DNA from: Rhizobium lentis
GTDB lineage: Bacteria; Pseudomonadota; Alphaproteobacteria; Rhizobiales; Rhizobiaceae
Direction: 5' to 3'
DNA: 32,926 bases
Assembly: GCF_014200175.1 (NCBI RefSeq)
Contig: NZ_JACHBD010000028.1
Location: 1-32,926, forward strand
The notes beneath the pieces are model-generated. The model was given only the letters and a program-made list of their open reading frames with translations, was not told the DNA's origin and did not search any database. Position numbers and translations under genes: made by a program. The number at the start of each line of letters is the position of its first letter. The stretch's first letter is position 1. Positions 25,056 through 32,840 of the stretch are shown here, one piece after another.

Positions 25056-26060
25056 CTAAACCGCGAGCTTCTTACCGTCGATCTTCAGCTTGACGAGGAC
25101 ACCGCCTTTGGACCAGTTATGGCTGATCGTTCCGCCAAGATTTCCCGTCATCGTACGTGACAGCAGCTTGCTCCCGTACCCGCCAGTTCCCTCTGGGGGC
25201 GAGACCTCGGGGCCTCCCTGCTCCGTCCAGACCACTTCTATGTCGTCGCCGATGATGGTGCCCGACACGTCAAGTGTCCCTTCCGGGACCGAAAGAGCTC
25301 CGTACTTCAAGGAGTTCGTCGCCAGCTCGTGGATAACGAGCGCGAGGCCTGTCGCCGCCGCCTCTCCGACGCCCATGCGGGGGACCGCGATCCTAATACG
25401 GCCTGCGAACGCTCCTTCGTCTTCGTACGGCGTGAGCAGTACCGTGAACAGGTCACCGAGCAAGGCGGCTTCGCCTTGGTCACCGGGCAACGGACGAACG
25501 AGATCGTGAGCTCGCCCGAGAGCCGTCAGTCGCTGCGTCAATTGCTTGGCCATATCCTCGATTGAACTCGACGACCGAGACGTGATCTGGGTCAGCCCAG
25601 ACGCGACGGCCAGCAGGTTCTTGACGCGATGGCCCATTTCCCCTGCCAGCAGCTCATGGCTCTCTTCGGCCTGTTTTCGGCCGGTGACGTCAAGAAAAAT
25701 GCCAGTCATGTTCCGGTCTCTGATACCCGCGTCGTTGCCTTGTCCCCGCGCGGAAATCCACCTGACATCCTCGCCGACCAAAATTCGGAAGTCGATTTCG
25801 TACGGGCCAACGATAGCACGCGTTGCGGAGAATGCGGCCCTCACCCGGTCACGGTCTGCTGGATGGATTTTCGCAGACAAGTCTTCGAAGGAGAGTGGTC
25901 CCTCCCGCGACACGTCCCACAAGCGGTAACCCTGGGTGTCCATGATGAACGCGTCCGTGTCGACATTCCAGGACCACATGGCCACTCCAGCAGCATCAAG
26001 CGCGTGGAGAAGCTGCTCTGGTCCCCAGTCAAGATGGTCTTTGGTATCGTGCCCTGTCAT
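25056..26060 (-). CDS. PAS-HWE sensor histidine kinase
   Basis: 334 residues, no membrane segment, so a soluble sensor. A PAS domain covers about 15-128 (LHALDAAGVAMWSWNVDTDA through the C-terminal strand GIFLDVTGRKQAEE). The HWE-type kinase starts at Glu141, with His144 as phosphoacceptor (EMGHRVKNLLAVASGL), the N-box HELATNSLKYGALS at about 244-257 and the WxE motif WTEQGGP at 278-284. Those His and WxE residues define the HWE subfamily, abundant in Rhizobiales. AGGAAG precedes the ATG at 26060. No response regulator is adjacent, so it is an orphan whose partner is elsewhere. Confidence 0.92.
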   Translation of the reverse strand: MTGHDTKDHLDWGPEQLLHALDAAGVAMWSWNVDTDAFIMDTQGYRLWDVSREGPLSFEDLSAKIHPADRDRVRAAFSATRAIVGPYEIDFRILVGEDVRWISARGQGNDAGIRDRNMTGIFLDVTGRKQAEESHELLAGEMGHRVKNLLAVASGLTQITSRSSSSIEDMAKQLTQRLTALGRAHDLVRPLPGDQGEAALLGDLFTVLLTPYEDEGAFAGRIRIAVPRMGVGEAAATGLALVIHELATNSLKYGALSVPEGTLDVSGTIIGDDIEVVWTEQGGPEVSPPEGTGGYGSKLLSRTMTGNLGGTISHNWSKGGVLVKLKIDGKKLAV

Positions 26061-26245
26061 AAAAACTTCCTGGACTCCGTCCCTTGCCTGGAAAGATCAC
26101 CACGCTACTGCGGGATCAAGACTTTTTGATGCGGTGATCAGGGCTTCAGTGGTGGCGAAGATGCCCTGGGTGACTTTAGCGAGACAAGCTTCGCGAAGCC
26201 GCAATGTCTTGGCTCGCGACCTTGAACGATCAACTTCTCCGCTCA

Positions 26246-26270
26246 GCCCCGCCTCGGCGGGGCCTTTTCT
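26246..26270 (+). terminator. intrinsic terminator-like hairpin
   Basis: GCCCCGCC (26246-26253) and GGCGGGGC (26256-26263) form a strong GC stem followed by CTTTTCT. The only plus-strand sequence before it is non-coding, so the terminated gene has been lost. It sits at the left edge of the IS3-family remnant. Confidence 0.6.
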
Positions 26271-26950
26271 CGATCGCATCGGCACGCGTGCGCCGATCCT
26301 GGTCGAAGCGAAGGCCAATGCCCGCTGGTCGCTGGATTTCGTCCACGACCAGTTCGCCTGCGGCAGACGATTCCGCGTCCTCAACATTGTCGATGACGTG
26401 ACGCGCGAATGCCTGGCAGCGATCCCGGACACATCTATCTCTGGTCGACGTGTCGCGCGAGAACTGACGACGCTGATCGAACGACGCGGCAAGCCAGGAA
26501 TGATTGTCTCCGACAACGGCACCGAACTAACGTCGAATGCCATCCTCGCCTGGTCGAAGGATCACAAGGTCGAATGGCACTACATCGCGCCGGGAAAGCC
26601 GATGCAGAACGGCTATGTCGAGAGTTTCAACGGTCGCATGCGCGACGAGTTGCTCAATGAAAGCCTGTTCTTCGGCCTCGATCACGCCCGCAGCGCCATT
26701 GCCGAATGGGCGGACGATTACAATACTTTTCGGCCGCACTCATCGCTCGGATACCAAACCCCGGCAGACTTTGCCGGGACCATCGCCGCAACCGGCTCCA
26801 ACGCTGCGCAAGATGAAAGCTTCGCGTTTCCGCCGGTTGCTCACACCGCGCCTGTTGGCGTATTCAAAATGATCTGAACCCTTCAAACTGGACCAATTTT
26901 AGCTAGAGTTTTCCGGTGCATTTTCCTGGCTGGGAAAGGAACGGAAGACG

Positions 26951-27217
26951 ATGAAGGCATCGCAGTTTTCGGACGCGCAGAAGGCGTTCATTCTGAAGCA
27001 GGGTGATGAAGGTGTGTCGGTTGCTGAGATCTGCCGCAAAGCGGGTATCAGCCAGGCGACCTACTTCAATTGGAAGAAGAAGTATGCCGGCATGTTGCCG
27101 CCGGAGATGAAGAAGCTGAAGCAGCTTGAAGACGAGAACGCCCGGTTGAAACGGATCGTCGCAGATCTGACGCTGGACCGCGAGATGTTGCAGGACGTCA
27201 TTCGGCGAAAGCTCTAA
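26951..27217 (+). CDS. IS3-family transposase OrfA
   Basis: 88 residues: HTH_Tnp_1 domain (FSDAQKAFILKQGDEGVSVA, then EICRKAGISQATYFNWKKKY) followed by a leucine-zipper-like helix (LKQLEDENARLKRIVADLTL). GGAAGACG precedes the ATG. The gene ends RRKL and a stop, and orfB lies in the -1 frame. Slippage at CGAAAG (27206-27211) would give a 367-residue OrfAB through KALRPARKRE, the normal way IS3 elements make the active transposase. Confidence 0.93.
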   Translation: MKASQFSDAQKAFILKQGDEGVSVAEICRKAGISQATYFNWKKKYAGMLPPEMKKLKQLEDENARLKRIVADLTLDREMLQDVIRRKL

Positions 27218-27237
27218 GGCCTGCTCGGAAGCGGGAG

Positions 27238-28053
27238 GTGGTGAAGGGCATGTGCCGGGATTGGATGGTATCGATCCGGCGTGCCTGTGGAGCGTTGAAC
27301 TTCGATCGCTCCACCTACCACTACACCTCTCGCCGTACCGATCAGGCCGGTCTGGAACGCCGTATTCGTGAGATCTGCGAGACGCGTGTGCGGTACGGCT
27401 ATCGTCGCGTGCATGTGCTCTTGGAACGCGAGGGTTGGGGCACGAATATCAAGCGAACCTATCGCATTTACAGAGACTTGGGCTTGCAGCTGCGGAACAA
27501 GACTCCGAAGCGCAGGGTCAAGGCGAAGCTTCGGGAAGATCGTCAGACGGCCATCAGCCCGAACGACGTATGGGCGATGGATTTCGTGCACGATCAGCTC
27601 GCAACCGGAAAGAAACTACGGGTTCTGACGGTGGTCGACACCTTCTCACGGTATGTTCCCGTGCTTGATCCGCGTCACAGCTATCGAGGGGAAGATGTCG
27701 TCCAAACCTTGGAACGGGTGTGTCGGAACGTCGGCTATCCGAAGACGATCCGTGTCGATCAGGGGACGGAATTTGTGTCCCGTGATCTCGACCTTTGGGC
27801 CTATGCCAAAGGCGTGACCTTGGACTTCTCACGTCCAGGCAAGCCGACCGATAATGCGTTCATTGAAGCATTCAACGGGCGCTTCCGGGCCGAATGTCTG
27901 AACCAGCATTGGTTCCTGACACTTGCGGATGCCCGCGAAAAGATGGAGGATTGGCGTCGATACTACAACGAAGAACGGCCTCATGGTGCAATCGGCAATA
28001 AGGTGCCGATCTCACTGATAAATTCGGGACGCGCAACCAGCCCGCCTCCCTGA
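27238..28053 (+). CDS. IS3-family transposase OrfB
   Basis: 271 residues from the first available start (GTG); more likely made as the OrfAB frameshift fusion, whose frame is open from 27208. It has an HTH_21 region (IREICETRVRYGYRRVHVLL) and an rve core with the DDE triad: Asp in VWAMDFVHDQ, Asp in IRVDQGTEFVS and Glu in DNAFIEAFNGR. It ends with NEERPHGAIGNKVP. No internal damage was seen, so the element may be mobile. Confidence 0.93.
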   Translation: MVKGMCRDWMVSIRRACGALNFDRSTYHYTSRRTDQAGLERRIREICETRVRYGYRRVHVLLEREGWGTNIKRTYRIYRDLGLQLRNKTPKRRVKAKLREDRQTAISPNDVWAMDFVHDQLATGKKLRVLTVVDTFSRYVPVLDPRHSYRGEDVVQTLERVCRNVGYPKTIRVDQGTEFVSRDLDLWAYAKGVTLDFSRPGKPTDNAFIEAFNGRFRAECLNQHWFLTLADAREKMEDWRRYYNEERPHGAIGNKVPISLINSGRATSPPP

Positions 28054-28155
28054 ATGAAGCCGGAAAACTCTAGCCTGCGCTGGTCCAACGTTTGGGGGCG
28101 GATCAAAACCGCCGGGGCTCTAGTCGCCGCTGGATGAAAGTTCAGTGGCAGGTCA

Positions 28156-28283
28156 CCGCCACCCTGAAAACTGAAGTGTGGAGCACGGATATGCGCGAGC
28201 AGCCAATCGGCGAACCCGTGGAATTCGATGAGCGTGAAGCGGTGATCGCCTATCACCGGGGGAGACACGCGGGCGGCTATTAG
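28156..28283 (+). pseudogene. 3' end of an unknown gene cut by the IS3-family remnant
   Basis: Directly after the IS end the frame reads LKTEVWSTDMREQPIGEPVE and FDEREAVIAYHRGRHAGGY, then a stop. Codon use is high-GC and coding-like. It seems to be the last 40 or so codons of a gene into which the IS inserted. I do not recognise the family. Confidence 0.35.
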
Positions 28284-28669
28284 CTCATTGACCCACGACG
28301 CGATCCAATTCCGCGGAACTTTTGGGAATCAGGCGCTTCAGACAACGGTGTGATGCGCACCCTAGTCATAGTGCGAAATCGAACCGGAACCTAGTCGATC
28401 GTTTGTTGTTAGGTCGACGGCAATCGCACGGGTGGCCCATGCAAAAGGGCCGAGCCTAATGTTCGATTAAGTCCTGTGCGACTCCTACTTTCCCAGATCA
28501 GAACTGCTCCGTCTCGCCGAGGCTTTTTCGAGCGGCGCGGTGGAAAAATGCAATCGGTCGGTCGTCGACGCATTGGGCGCCGAACTAAAAGTTCCATAAA
28601 TACCCGTTACGCCACTGACACTGAAAATTGCGGGGGTCGACGGTCCTGTTCCTTTCAAATTGTACGCGG
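28284..28669. other. intergenic, no supported gene
   Basis: Lower GC than its neighbours. It contains short T-rich and A-rich patches and no convincing coding frame. It is downstream of the abiEii stop, but no terminator hairpin is clear. Confidence 0.5.
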
Positions 28670-29692
28670 CTATTTCGGCGTGTCGGCTTTGTTGGCGCGC
28701 GCCTGAATTTGCGCGCATCGCTGGATCAGGTGTTCAAACGGCTCGGAGTCGCCGAGCAGCAAACCGTCGTCGACCATCCGCGCGTAATCCTCGCCGAGCG
28801 CCCGGAGCCCTTCGCCGGACGGTGTCAGAACCAGATTGCCGTTGACGGCTGCAGTGTAGTCGATGGGCGAGCGGTCGGCCGCCTTTTCCGCAAAGAACAT
28901 GGATTTGTGTTTGGCCACCGCATTGGCAAGCTGCCGATCCTTTAATGCCGCTTCTGCAAAGCCGGCATCGTCCAACCGGACGACATCATGCCAGTGGCGG
29001 GCAAACCGATCACCGCGGAGGCGCTCCTGCAGGCAGAAGACATGGATGGCCGTCGCCTTCTCCCAGAACGTCCGCTCGGCGTGCATGACGCGCGGACTCG
29101 CTTTCGGAAATTCGACACCATCGACGTGACCCGAAGCGTCGCAGCCGACATCGCGGATACTGGCTGGCTCACCGGTTGACCGTGCGCCGAATTCGAGCAT
29201 GACGCTCGGGGCGACATAGCCGGATCCGCTGCTCACCGCGTCATAGTCCAGATAGAGCGTATAATCCTCGAGGCGAATTGCCGCCGGAAGAGATTGATCG
29301 CGCAGCGCGCCGGCGATCACCGGCTCCACCGAGTCCGAGACCCAGACCGGAAGCCGCTTTCGCACTTCGCTGGTCCAGCGCTTCTCCTCACTGCGGGTTT
29401 TCGGCAGCGCCTCATCATTGTCGCTGACCAAGTCCGGCGCCAGAGCGCGGATATCATAGGTCAGGTCGACGTCCTCGGAGAACCTTTTGATGACGCCGTA
29501 GGCTTTCGAAAGCGAAGTGCCGCCCTTGAAGACGAGGTGCTCGCCGAGCTTGGACGAAAAGAGCATCTGCAGCGTCCAGACGACCCAGACATCCTTTTCG
29601 AGCAGGTGAATGGGCCGTCCGGTGCGGTCGGCCGCCACGGCCAAGGCTTCGCGCCGGTCGTCCTTTGACAAGGTCAGGAACTGATCAGCCAT
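28670..29692 (-). CDS. abiEii: AbiEii/AbiGii-type nucleotidyltransferase toxin
   Basis: 340 residues, starting MADQFLTLSKDDRREALAVA. The core nucleotidyltransferase signature is present: LLEKDVWVVWTLQMLF, then HLVFKGGTSLSKAY (53-66) and RFSEDVDLTYD (70-80), where the Asp pair should bind metal. AERTFWEKATAIHVF is the second conserved helix. AbiEii-type toxins belong to type IV toxin-antitoxin systems; family members transfer nucleotides to tRNA or other RNA targets and act in phage abortive infection. The start at 29692 overlaps the antitoxin stop by eight bases, giving tight translational coupling. A much longer upstream frame is antisense-like and was not used. Confidence 0.9.
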   Translation of the reverse strand: MADQFLTLSKDDRREALAVAADRTGRPIHLLEKDVWVVWTLQMLFSSKLGEHLVFKGGTSLSKAYGVIKRFSEDVDLTYDIRALAPDLVSDNDEALPKTRSEEKRWTSEVRKRLPVWVSDSVEPVIAGALRDQSLPAAIRLEDYTLYLDYDAVSSGSGYVAPSVMLEFGARSTGEPASIRDVGCDASGHVDGVEFPKASPRVMHAERTFWEKATAIHVFCLQERLRGDRFARHWHDVVRLDDAGFAEAALKDRQLANAVAKHKSMFFAEKAADRSPIDYTAAVNGNLVLTPSGEGLRALGEDYARMVDDGLLLGDSEPFEHLIQRCAQIQARANKADTPK

Positions 29693-30278
29693 GCGCAGCC
29701 TTTCCCACGCTTCTTGCAAGCCAGGTCGGGAACTGCGGTGCGGCCGCCACCAGCTCGCCGAACGCATCTGGCGGCAGCTTTCGCTTGATCCGAGACAGTG
29801 CTTCATCGGCCTTCTCGGGCCCAAGCCAGGCGAGCGCACGGACCGCCACGCCGGCGGGCCGATCGGCCAAGGCCAGTTGCCAGCGAGGCACATGCCTGAG
29901 CTCGACCGACTGCTGTCCAAGGTTCATCGTCCGGCTGCGGCCGGATGTAAGGTAGACGGAGCGGACCGGGACCTGGGTGGTCAGGCCCAGGGAATTCGCA
30001 GCGGCGGCGCCGTTTGAGACGATGACCTCGCCGCGTTGCTGCGCCACGGCCTCCACCGCCTGTTCAACTGTCGGCGGCCGGCTGCCAAAACGGCTTTTGA
30101 CAGGCCGCATATAGATGCCGCGGCCGGCCCGGACGAGCTCGCCGCGCTCGGCCAGGCGCGACAGAGCCTGGTCAAGCGCGGCACGATTTCCGAGATGCAA
30201 AAAGCTCTTTGCCGATAGCGCGGACCCTTCCGGCAGTCGTTCAGCATGGCCCATGATTTGTGACGTCAGCTTTTGCAT
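29685..30278 (-). CDS. abiEi: AbiEi-type (DUF6088) antitoxin/regulator
   Basis: 197 residues. The N-terminal winged HTH (about 5-60; LPEGSALSAKSFLHLGNRAA, then LSRLAERGELVRAGRGIYMR) is the usual AbiEi DNA-binding part. The C-terminal part (75-190) has VIVSNGAAAANSLGLTTQVP and VYLTSGRSRTMNLGQQSVEL, as in DUF6088 proteins. AbiEi proteins neutralise AbiEii and repress their own promoter through inverted repeats. A fitting 10-bp inverted repeat lies directly upstream (30289-30318). AGGAG precedes the ATG. Confidence 0.9.
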   Translation of the reverse strand: MQKLTSQIMGHAERLPEGSALSAKSFLHLGNRAALDQALSRLAERGELVRAGRGIYMRPVKSRFGSRPPTVEQAVEAVAQQRGEVIVSNGAAAANSLGLTTQVPVRSVYLTSGRSRTMNLGQQSVELRHVPRWQLALADRPAGVAVRALAWLGPEKADEALSRIKRKLPPDAFGELVAAAPQFPTWLARSVGKAAHG

Positions 30279-30288
30279 GGCATGTCTC

Positions 30289-30325
30289 CTGTCAGAAATA
30301 TATGCAGTTTTCTGACAGTTTGCAA
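30289..30325 (-). promoter_or_regulatory. abiE promoter with overlapping operator
   Basis: On the minus strand, -35 TTGCAA (30320-30325), a 17-base spacer and -10 TATATT (30297-30302). A perfect 10-bp inverted repeat, CTGTCAGAAA, 10 bases, TTTCTGACAG (30289-30318), covers the spacer and -10 and reaches the AGGAG of the antitoxin gene. This is a fitting site for AbiEi autorepression. Confidence 0.8.
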
Positions 30326-30736
30326 TGAGAGGGGAAGACGACGCGTGTCATACTGGTATTTTTCGCCGCGTTCGTATTCTTTCTGGGAAGATCGAGGAAG
30401 CTATGCAGGGCGTCGAACGTCGCTGGCAGGCCAGAGCTCTCGAGGCCAGCGACCGGCTTGTTGCCATAGAGTTCGCGTTTTAGGCCAGGAAGATCGCATA
30501 ATGGATCGACCGGAACACACGCCGAAGTGGGGAGGGGCGGAAAGCAGTCCTTATGCGCGGCTTCATTCACGTTGCTTGGCTGCAGGAAGCTGCTGCGGAT
30601 AGATGCCGTGCAGCACAGACGAGTTCGGGCGCTTCGAAAGGCCGCGACGAGTTATTCGTTCCCCCAGATGTAGGTTTGACCGACACTCATTCGTCATGAA
30701 GGCGTAACCTCAATCGATCGGTCACGGAGAACGCAA
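30326..30736. other. intergenic; segment related to 32.4 kb
   Basis: No convincing gene. The segment 30458-30509 is related to 32398-32449 (20 identical bases, AAGATCGCATAATGGATCGA, plus TTGTTGCCAT at the same distance). On the minus strand both read P(V/I)DPLCDL...RE..GNK, so they may be scraps of one gene family. TTGACC near 30677 could be the -35 of the reductase gene; no clear -10 follows. Confidence 0.4.
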
Positions 30737-31312
30737 ATGGCCAAGGTCGCTTTCAATATCAGCATGTCGCTCGACGGCTTCATTACCGCAGGAAACCAGA
30801 CCAGAGAGGAACCACTCGGCGAGAACGGCGAATTTCTTCACGAATGGTTCTTCAACGGCGGTGCAGAGGGCGATGCATATGCGCAACGCCTCACCAGCAA
30901 TGTTGGCGCCGTGATCTGCGGGCGCAAATGCTATGACGACTCGATTCCATATTGGGACGAAAACGGGCCAACGGGGTCGCTAAAGCTGCCGCTTTTCGTC
31001 GTCACCCACCGCCCTTTACTCGCCTCGCACAGCACTGGAATCTATCAGGCGGCTGGGACAATTCCCGACGCGGTGAAGCAGGCGAAGTCGGCGGCCGGAG
31101 GCAAGGATGTGAGCCTCATGGGCGGAGCCGACGTCTTTCGCCAAGCACTGGCCGGCGGGCTTGTCGACGAGATCGAGTTGCACATCGTGCCAGTGCTCTT
31201 CGGTGCTGGGACTCGCCTGATCGACACGCTGCCCAATCAGATCAAGCTTGAGCCCACAAGGATGCTCGATACGCCACTCGCTCGGCATATCGCCTATCGT
31301 GTTGTGAAGTAA
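30737..31312 (+). CDS. dihydrofolate reductase family protein (RibD C-terminal-like)
   Basis: 191 residues of the RibD_C/DHFR-like family: KVAFNISMSLDGFITAGNQT at the start, VGAVICGRKCYDD near 60, FVVTHRPL, then DVSLMGGADVFRQALAGGLV and ELHIVPVLFGAGTRL, the standard order of strands and NADPH-binding glycine motif (MGGADV). Close relatives are annotated as deaminases or reductases without known substrates. GGAGAAC precedes the ATG. It lies alone between the abiE and parDE pairs. Confidence 0.9.
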   Translation: MAKVAFNISMSLDGFITAGNQTREEPLGENGEFLHEWFFNGGAEGDAYAQRLTSNVGAVICGRKCYDDSIPYWDENGPTGSLKLPLFVVTHRPLLASHSTGIYQAAGTIPDAVKQAKSAAGGKDVSLMGGADVFRQALAGGLVDEIELHIVPVLFGAGTRLIDTLPNQIKLEPTRMLDTPLARHIAYRVVK

Positions 31313-31515
31313 GCGAACGCAATCAGCCCTGTCTGACTAGGGTCCAATCCCACAAATTTGCTATATGCCACACGGGTGAAATCGCCGGGTCAGCAGTTCG
31401 AATCCTTTCAACTATGACTGTGGAATGGCTGATCTGCGCCATGACACTGAGACGCAGAGGGTAGCCGCTTAGCTCGGCTTTAGTGCGCGGGGTCGCCCCA
31501 GATCAACCCTTTAAA
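31313..31515. other. intergenic, nothing recognised
   Basis: Convergent gap between the reductase gene and parE. CAGCAGTTCGAATCC (about 31394-31408) looks like a tRNA T-arm, but no matching acceptor, D or anticodon arm is present. Confidence 0.4.
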
Positions 31516-31812
31516 TTATTCGCCGAACAGGATTGCGCCATAGTTCGTTGCGCTATGCAGGACATGGATGATGATCACCTTCGCTTTCTCAACGCGGTAG
31601 AAGATCAGATAGTTGCCATGAACGCGTCGATGGACACCATGGTGCTCGTAGCGGGGAACGAGGGGGAAACCGTTGGGGCTGTCGACGAGGTCTTCGCACT
31701 TGCTGCGGAGCTCCCGGACGAATGAAAGGGCGCGGCGTGGATTGTCCCAGCCGATGTAATCGGCGATCTGCTCAAGATCGTTCTCCGCCTCTTCGGAAAA
31801 TTCAAGGATCAT
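31516..31812 (-). CDS. parE: ParE/RelE family toxin
   Basis: 98 residues, a complete ParE-type toxin: MILEFSEEAENDLEQIADYI with a Trp-Asp-Asn motif (GWDNPRRALSFVREL), then VPRYEHHGVHRRVHGNYLIF and KVIIIHVLHSATNYGAI. ParE toxins usually poison DNA gyrase. Its ATG overlaps the antitoxin stop by four bases (ATGA at 31809-31812), so it is the second gene of the operon and translationally coupled. Confidence 0.9.
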   Translation of the reverse strand: MILEFSEEAENDLEQIADYIGWDNPRRALSFVRELRSKCEDLVDSPNGFPLVPRYEHHGVHRRVHGNYLIFYRVEKAKVIIIHVLHSATNYGAILFGE

Positions 31813-32075
31813 GCCGATTTTTCGGCATGATCAGCCATCACTCTGTACTTTGCCTCGAGCCGGTCGAAGACATCGTTCGCCGGCTTAGTCCGGCCCGCCT
31901 CGGCATCGGCAATGCCGCGCATGATGGAAGCATCCAGTGCCGCAAGCCGGGTCTCCCGGTCCTGAACAAGTCGAACACCTTCGCGGAGGACTTCGCTTTT
32001 CGAGCCATAGCGACCTGTATCGACAAGTTGCTGGATATAGGTTTCGAGCTGCTTTCCCAGATCGGCACTAATCAT
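31809..32075 (-). CDS. parD: ParD-type (CC2985 family) antitoxin
   Basis: 88 residues, starting MISADLGKQLETYIQQLVDT, then GRYGSKSEVLREGVRLV, a ribbon-helix-helix DNA-binding domain (residues 1-45), followed by an acidic toxin-binding tail (LAALDASIMRGIADAEAGRT). The ATG at 32075 was chosen because GGAG lies six bases before it, inside a longer frame; an ATG four codons earlier is possible. ParD normally represses its own operon with ParE. A promoter and a GA repeat tract lie upstream. Confidence 0.88.
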   Translation of the reverse strand: MISADLGKQLETYIQQLVDTGRYGSKSEVLREGVRLVQDRETRLAALDASIMRGIADAEAGRTKPANDVFDRLEAKYRVMADHAEKSA

Positions 32076-32103
32076 TCTGGTCTCCATCGGTTCTGATGGA
32101 GAT

Positions 32104-32132
32104 AAGATATGCCGTTTATCAACTATTATCAA
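32104..32132 (-). promoter_or_regulatory. parDE promoter
   Basis: Minus strand: -35 TTGATA (32127-32132), a 17-base spacer and -10 TATCTT (32104-32109), 28 bases before the parD ATG. Two ATCAA direct repeats overlap the -35/spacer (TATCAACTATTATCAAG on the plus strand) and could be RHH operator half-sites. Confidence 0.65.
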
Positions 32133-32142
32133 GCGTGATCGT

Positions 32143-32164
32143 TCTCTCTCTCTCTCTCTCTCTC
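32143..32164. repeat. (TC)11 dinucleotide microsatellite
   Basis: Eleven TC units followed by TTTTT, (GA)11 on the parD coding strand. It ends 10 bases upstream of the parDE -35. Such tracts are rare in high-GC bacteria and prone to slippage. Confidence 0.9.
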
Positions 32165-32207
32165 TTTTTCCGCCGGCCATTGCTACGTTAGCAATCTGGC
32201 TGAAGAC

Positions 32208-32344
32208 CCTTGAGGCAGCCATTCACGCGCAGACGACAATCCAGGTCCATCTTCTCATGCGCCTGGTGAGGAATGGCATTCTCTCTAGCCAGGACTCCAA
32301 GGACTGCTCGACGACGCTAACCGCGGTATGACAATGCCTGCCAA
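32208..32344 (+). repeat. 136-bp repeat, copy 2
   Basis: Near-identical to 24797-24932 in direct orientation, one base longer near 32317. Here it lacks the ATG-bearing 5' part found before copy 1, so it carries only the downstream piece of that small gene. Confidence 0.9.
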
Positions 32345-32767
32345 GGCTGCAAGTAACGGCACCGACCTTTGGTGACATTCCATGCATCTCGCCGTCTTTG
32401 TTGCCATGGTATTCACGTTCGGGGCTAAAAAGATCGCATAATGGATCGATGGGAACCAGCCGGGGCGCCAGGCGAAGATTACAAGCGTCAGCAGGTGCAT
32501 AAGCGCTGATGGTTTACGGTTCGAAGCCATTTAAGGCGTTTGCATTCCTTTCATTTGTAAAAAGCTGCTTTGCGATCAAGTATAAACAAATTCGCTTTCG
32601 CTTCGCTCTTGATCAGATATCTCCTCCGTTGAGGATCAGCTAGATCAGTTCCAGTGATCAATCAGCGAGAGGTTCAGCAACGCCTGCGCAGCCTCTCGGC
32701 TACCTCATGCCGCCATCGGGCATGCCACCTAATTCTGGTCTATCGTTTCAATCAGCCGCCATGTAGA
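32345..32767. other. intergenic, no supported gene
   Basis: Contains the segment related to 30458-30509 (at 32398-32449). An inverted repeat GATCAAG/CTTGATC (32574-32580 and 32608-32614) lies in AT-rich DNA, and CGAGAGG/CCTCTCG lies near 32667-32700. No coding frame is convincing. Confidence 0.4.
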
Positions 32768-32824
32768 TTTCAAATGGTCACATCTTGACTTTCAATTAGT
32801 CATCGCCGTAATTTCAAATAGTCA
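32768..32824 (+). promoter_or_regulatory. three 13-bp iterons with 22-bp period over a promoter
   Basis: TTTCAAATGGTCA (32768-32780), TTTCAATTAGTCA (32790-32802) and TTTCAAATAGTCA (32812-32824) start exactly 22 bases apart, on one face of the helix. TTGACT (32785-32790) and TAATTT (32809-32814) could be -35 and -10 with an 18-base spacer, so the repeats bracket the promoter of the following gene. Likely an operator array. Confidence 0.75.
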
Positions 32825-32840
32825 TCAAGGGAATGTGGCT

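Larger units (their letters stand above)
26870..28104 (+). mobile_element. complete IS3-family (IS407-like) element
   Basis: About 1235 bp with related ends: TGATCTGAACCC on the left and, read inward from the right, GATCCGCCCCC, both followed by AAAC, TGGACCA and GCTAGAGTTTTCCGG. It is flanked by AAAA on both sides (26866-26869 and 28105-28108), consistent with a 4-bp target duplication; depending on where the end is set, it is 3 bp. It carries orfA and orfB in the -1 relation. It interrupts copy 2 of the older IS3-family element, and copy 1 at about 6 kb shows the uninterrupted target. Confidence 0.85.
26281..28155 (+). pseudogene. IS3-family orfB remnant, copy 2, split by a nested IS
   Basis: From about 26281 the frame encodes the integrase core: Asp in WSLDFVHDQF, Asp in IVSDNGTELTSN, Glu in NGYVESFNGR, then SAIAEWADDYNTFRPHSSLG. 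The frame is cut at GVFK (about 26869), and the missing end, TAGALVAAG with its stop, resumes at 28105. The right inverted repeat ends GGCAGGTCA near 28155. orfA and the N-terminal HTH are missing. All three DDE residues are intact here, unlike copy 1 at 5965-6282. Confidence 0.85.

Noticed and set aside
26097..26543. 148-codon minus-strand frame ending KSLDPAVAW
   Set aside because: Mostly antisense to the IS3-family orfB; the last 40 residues look protein-like but have no start of their own.
31394..31408. tRNA T-arm-like sequence (AGTTCGAATC)
   Set aside because: No acceptor, D or anticodon arms can be formed around it.
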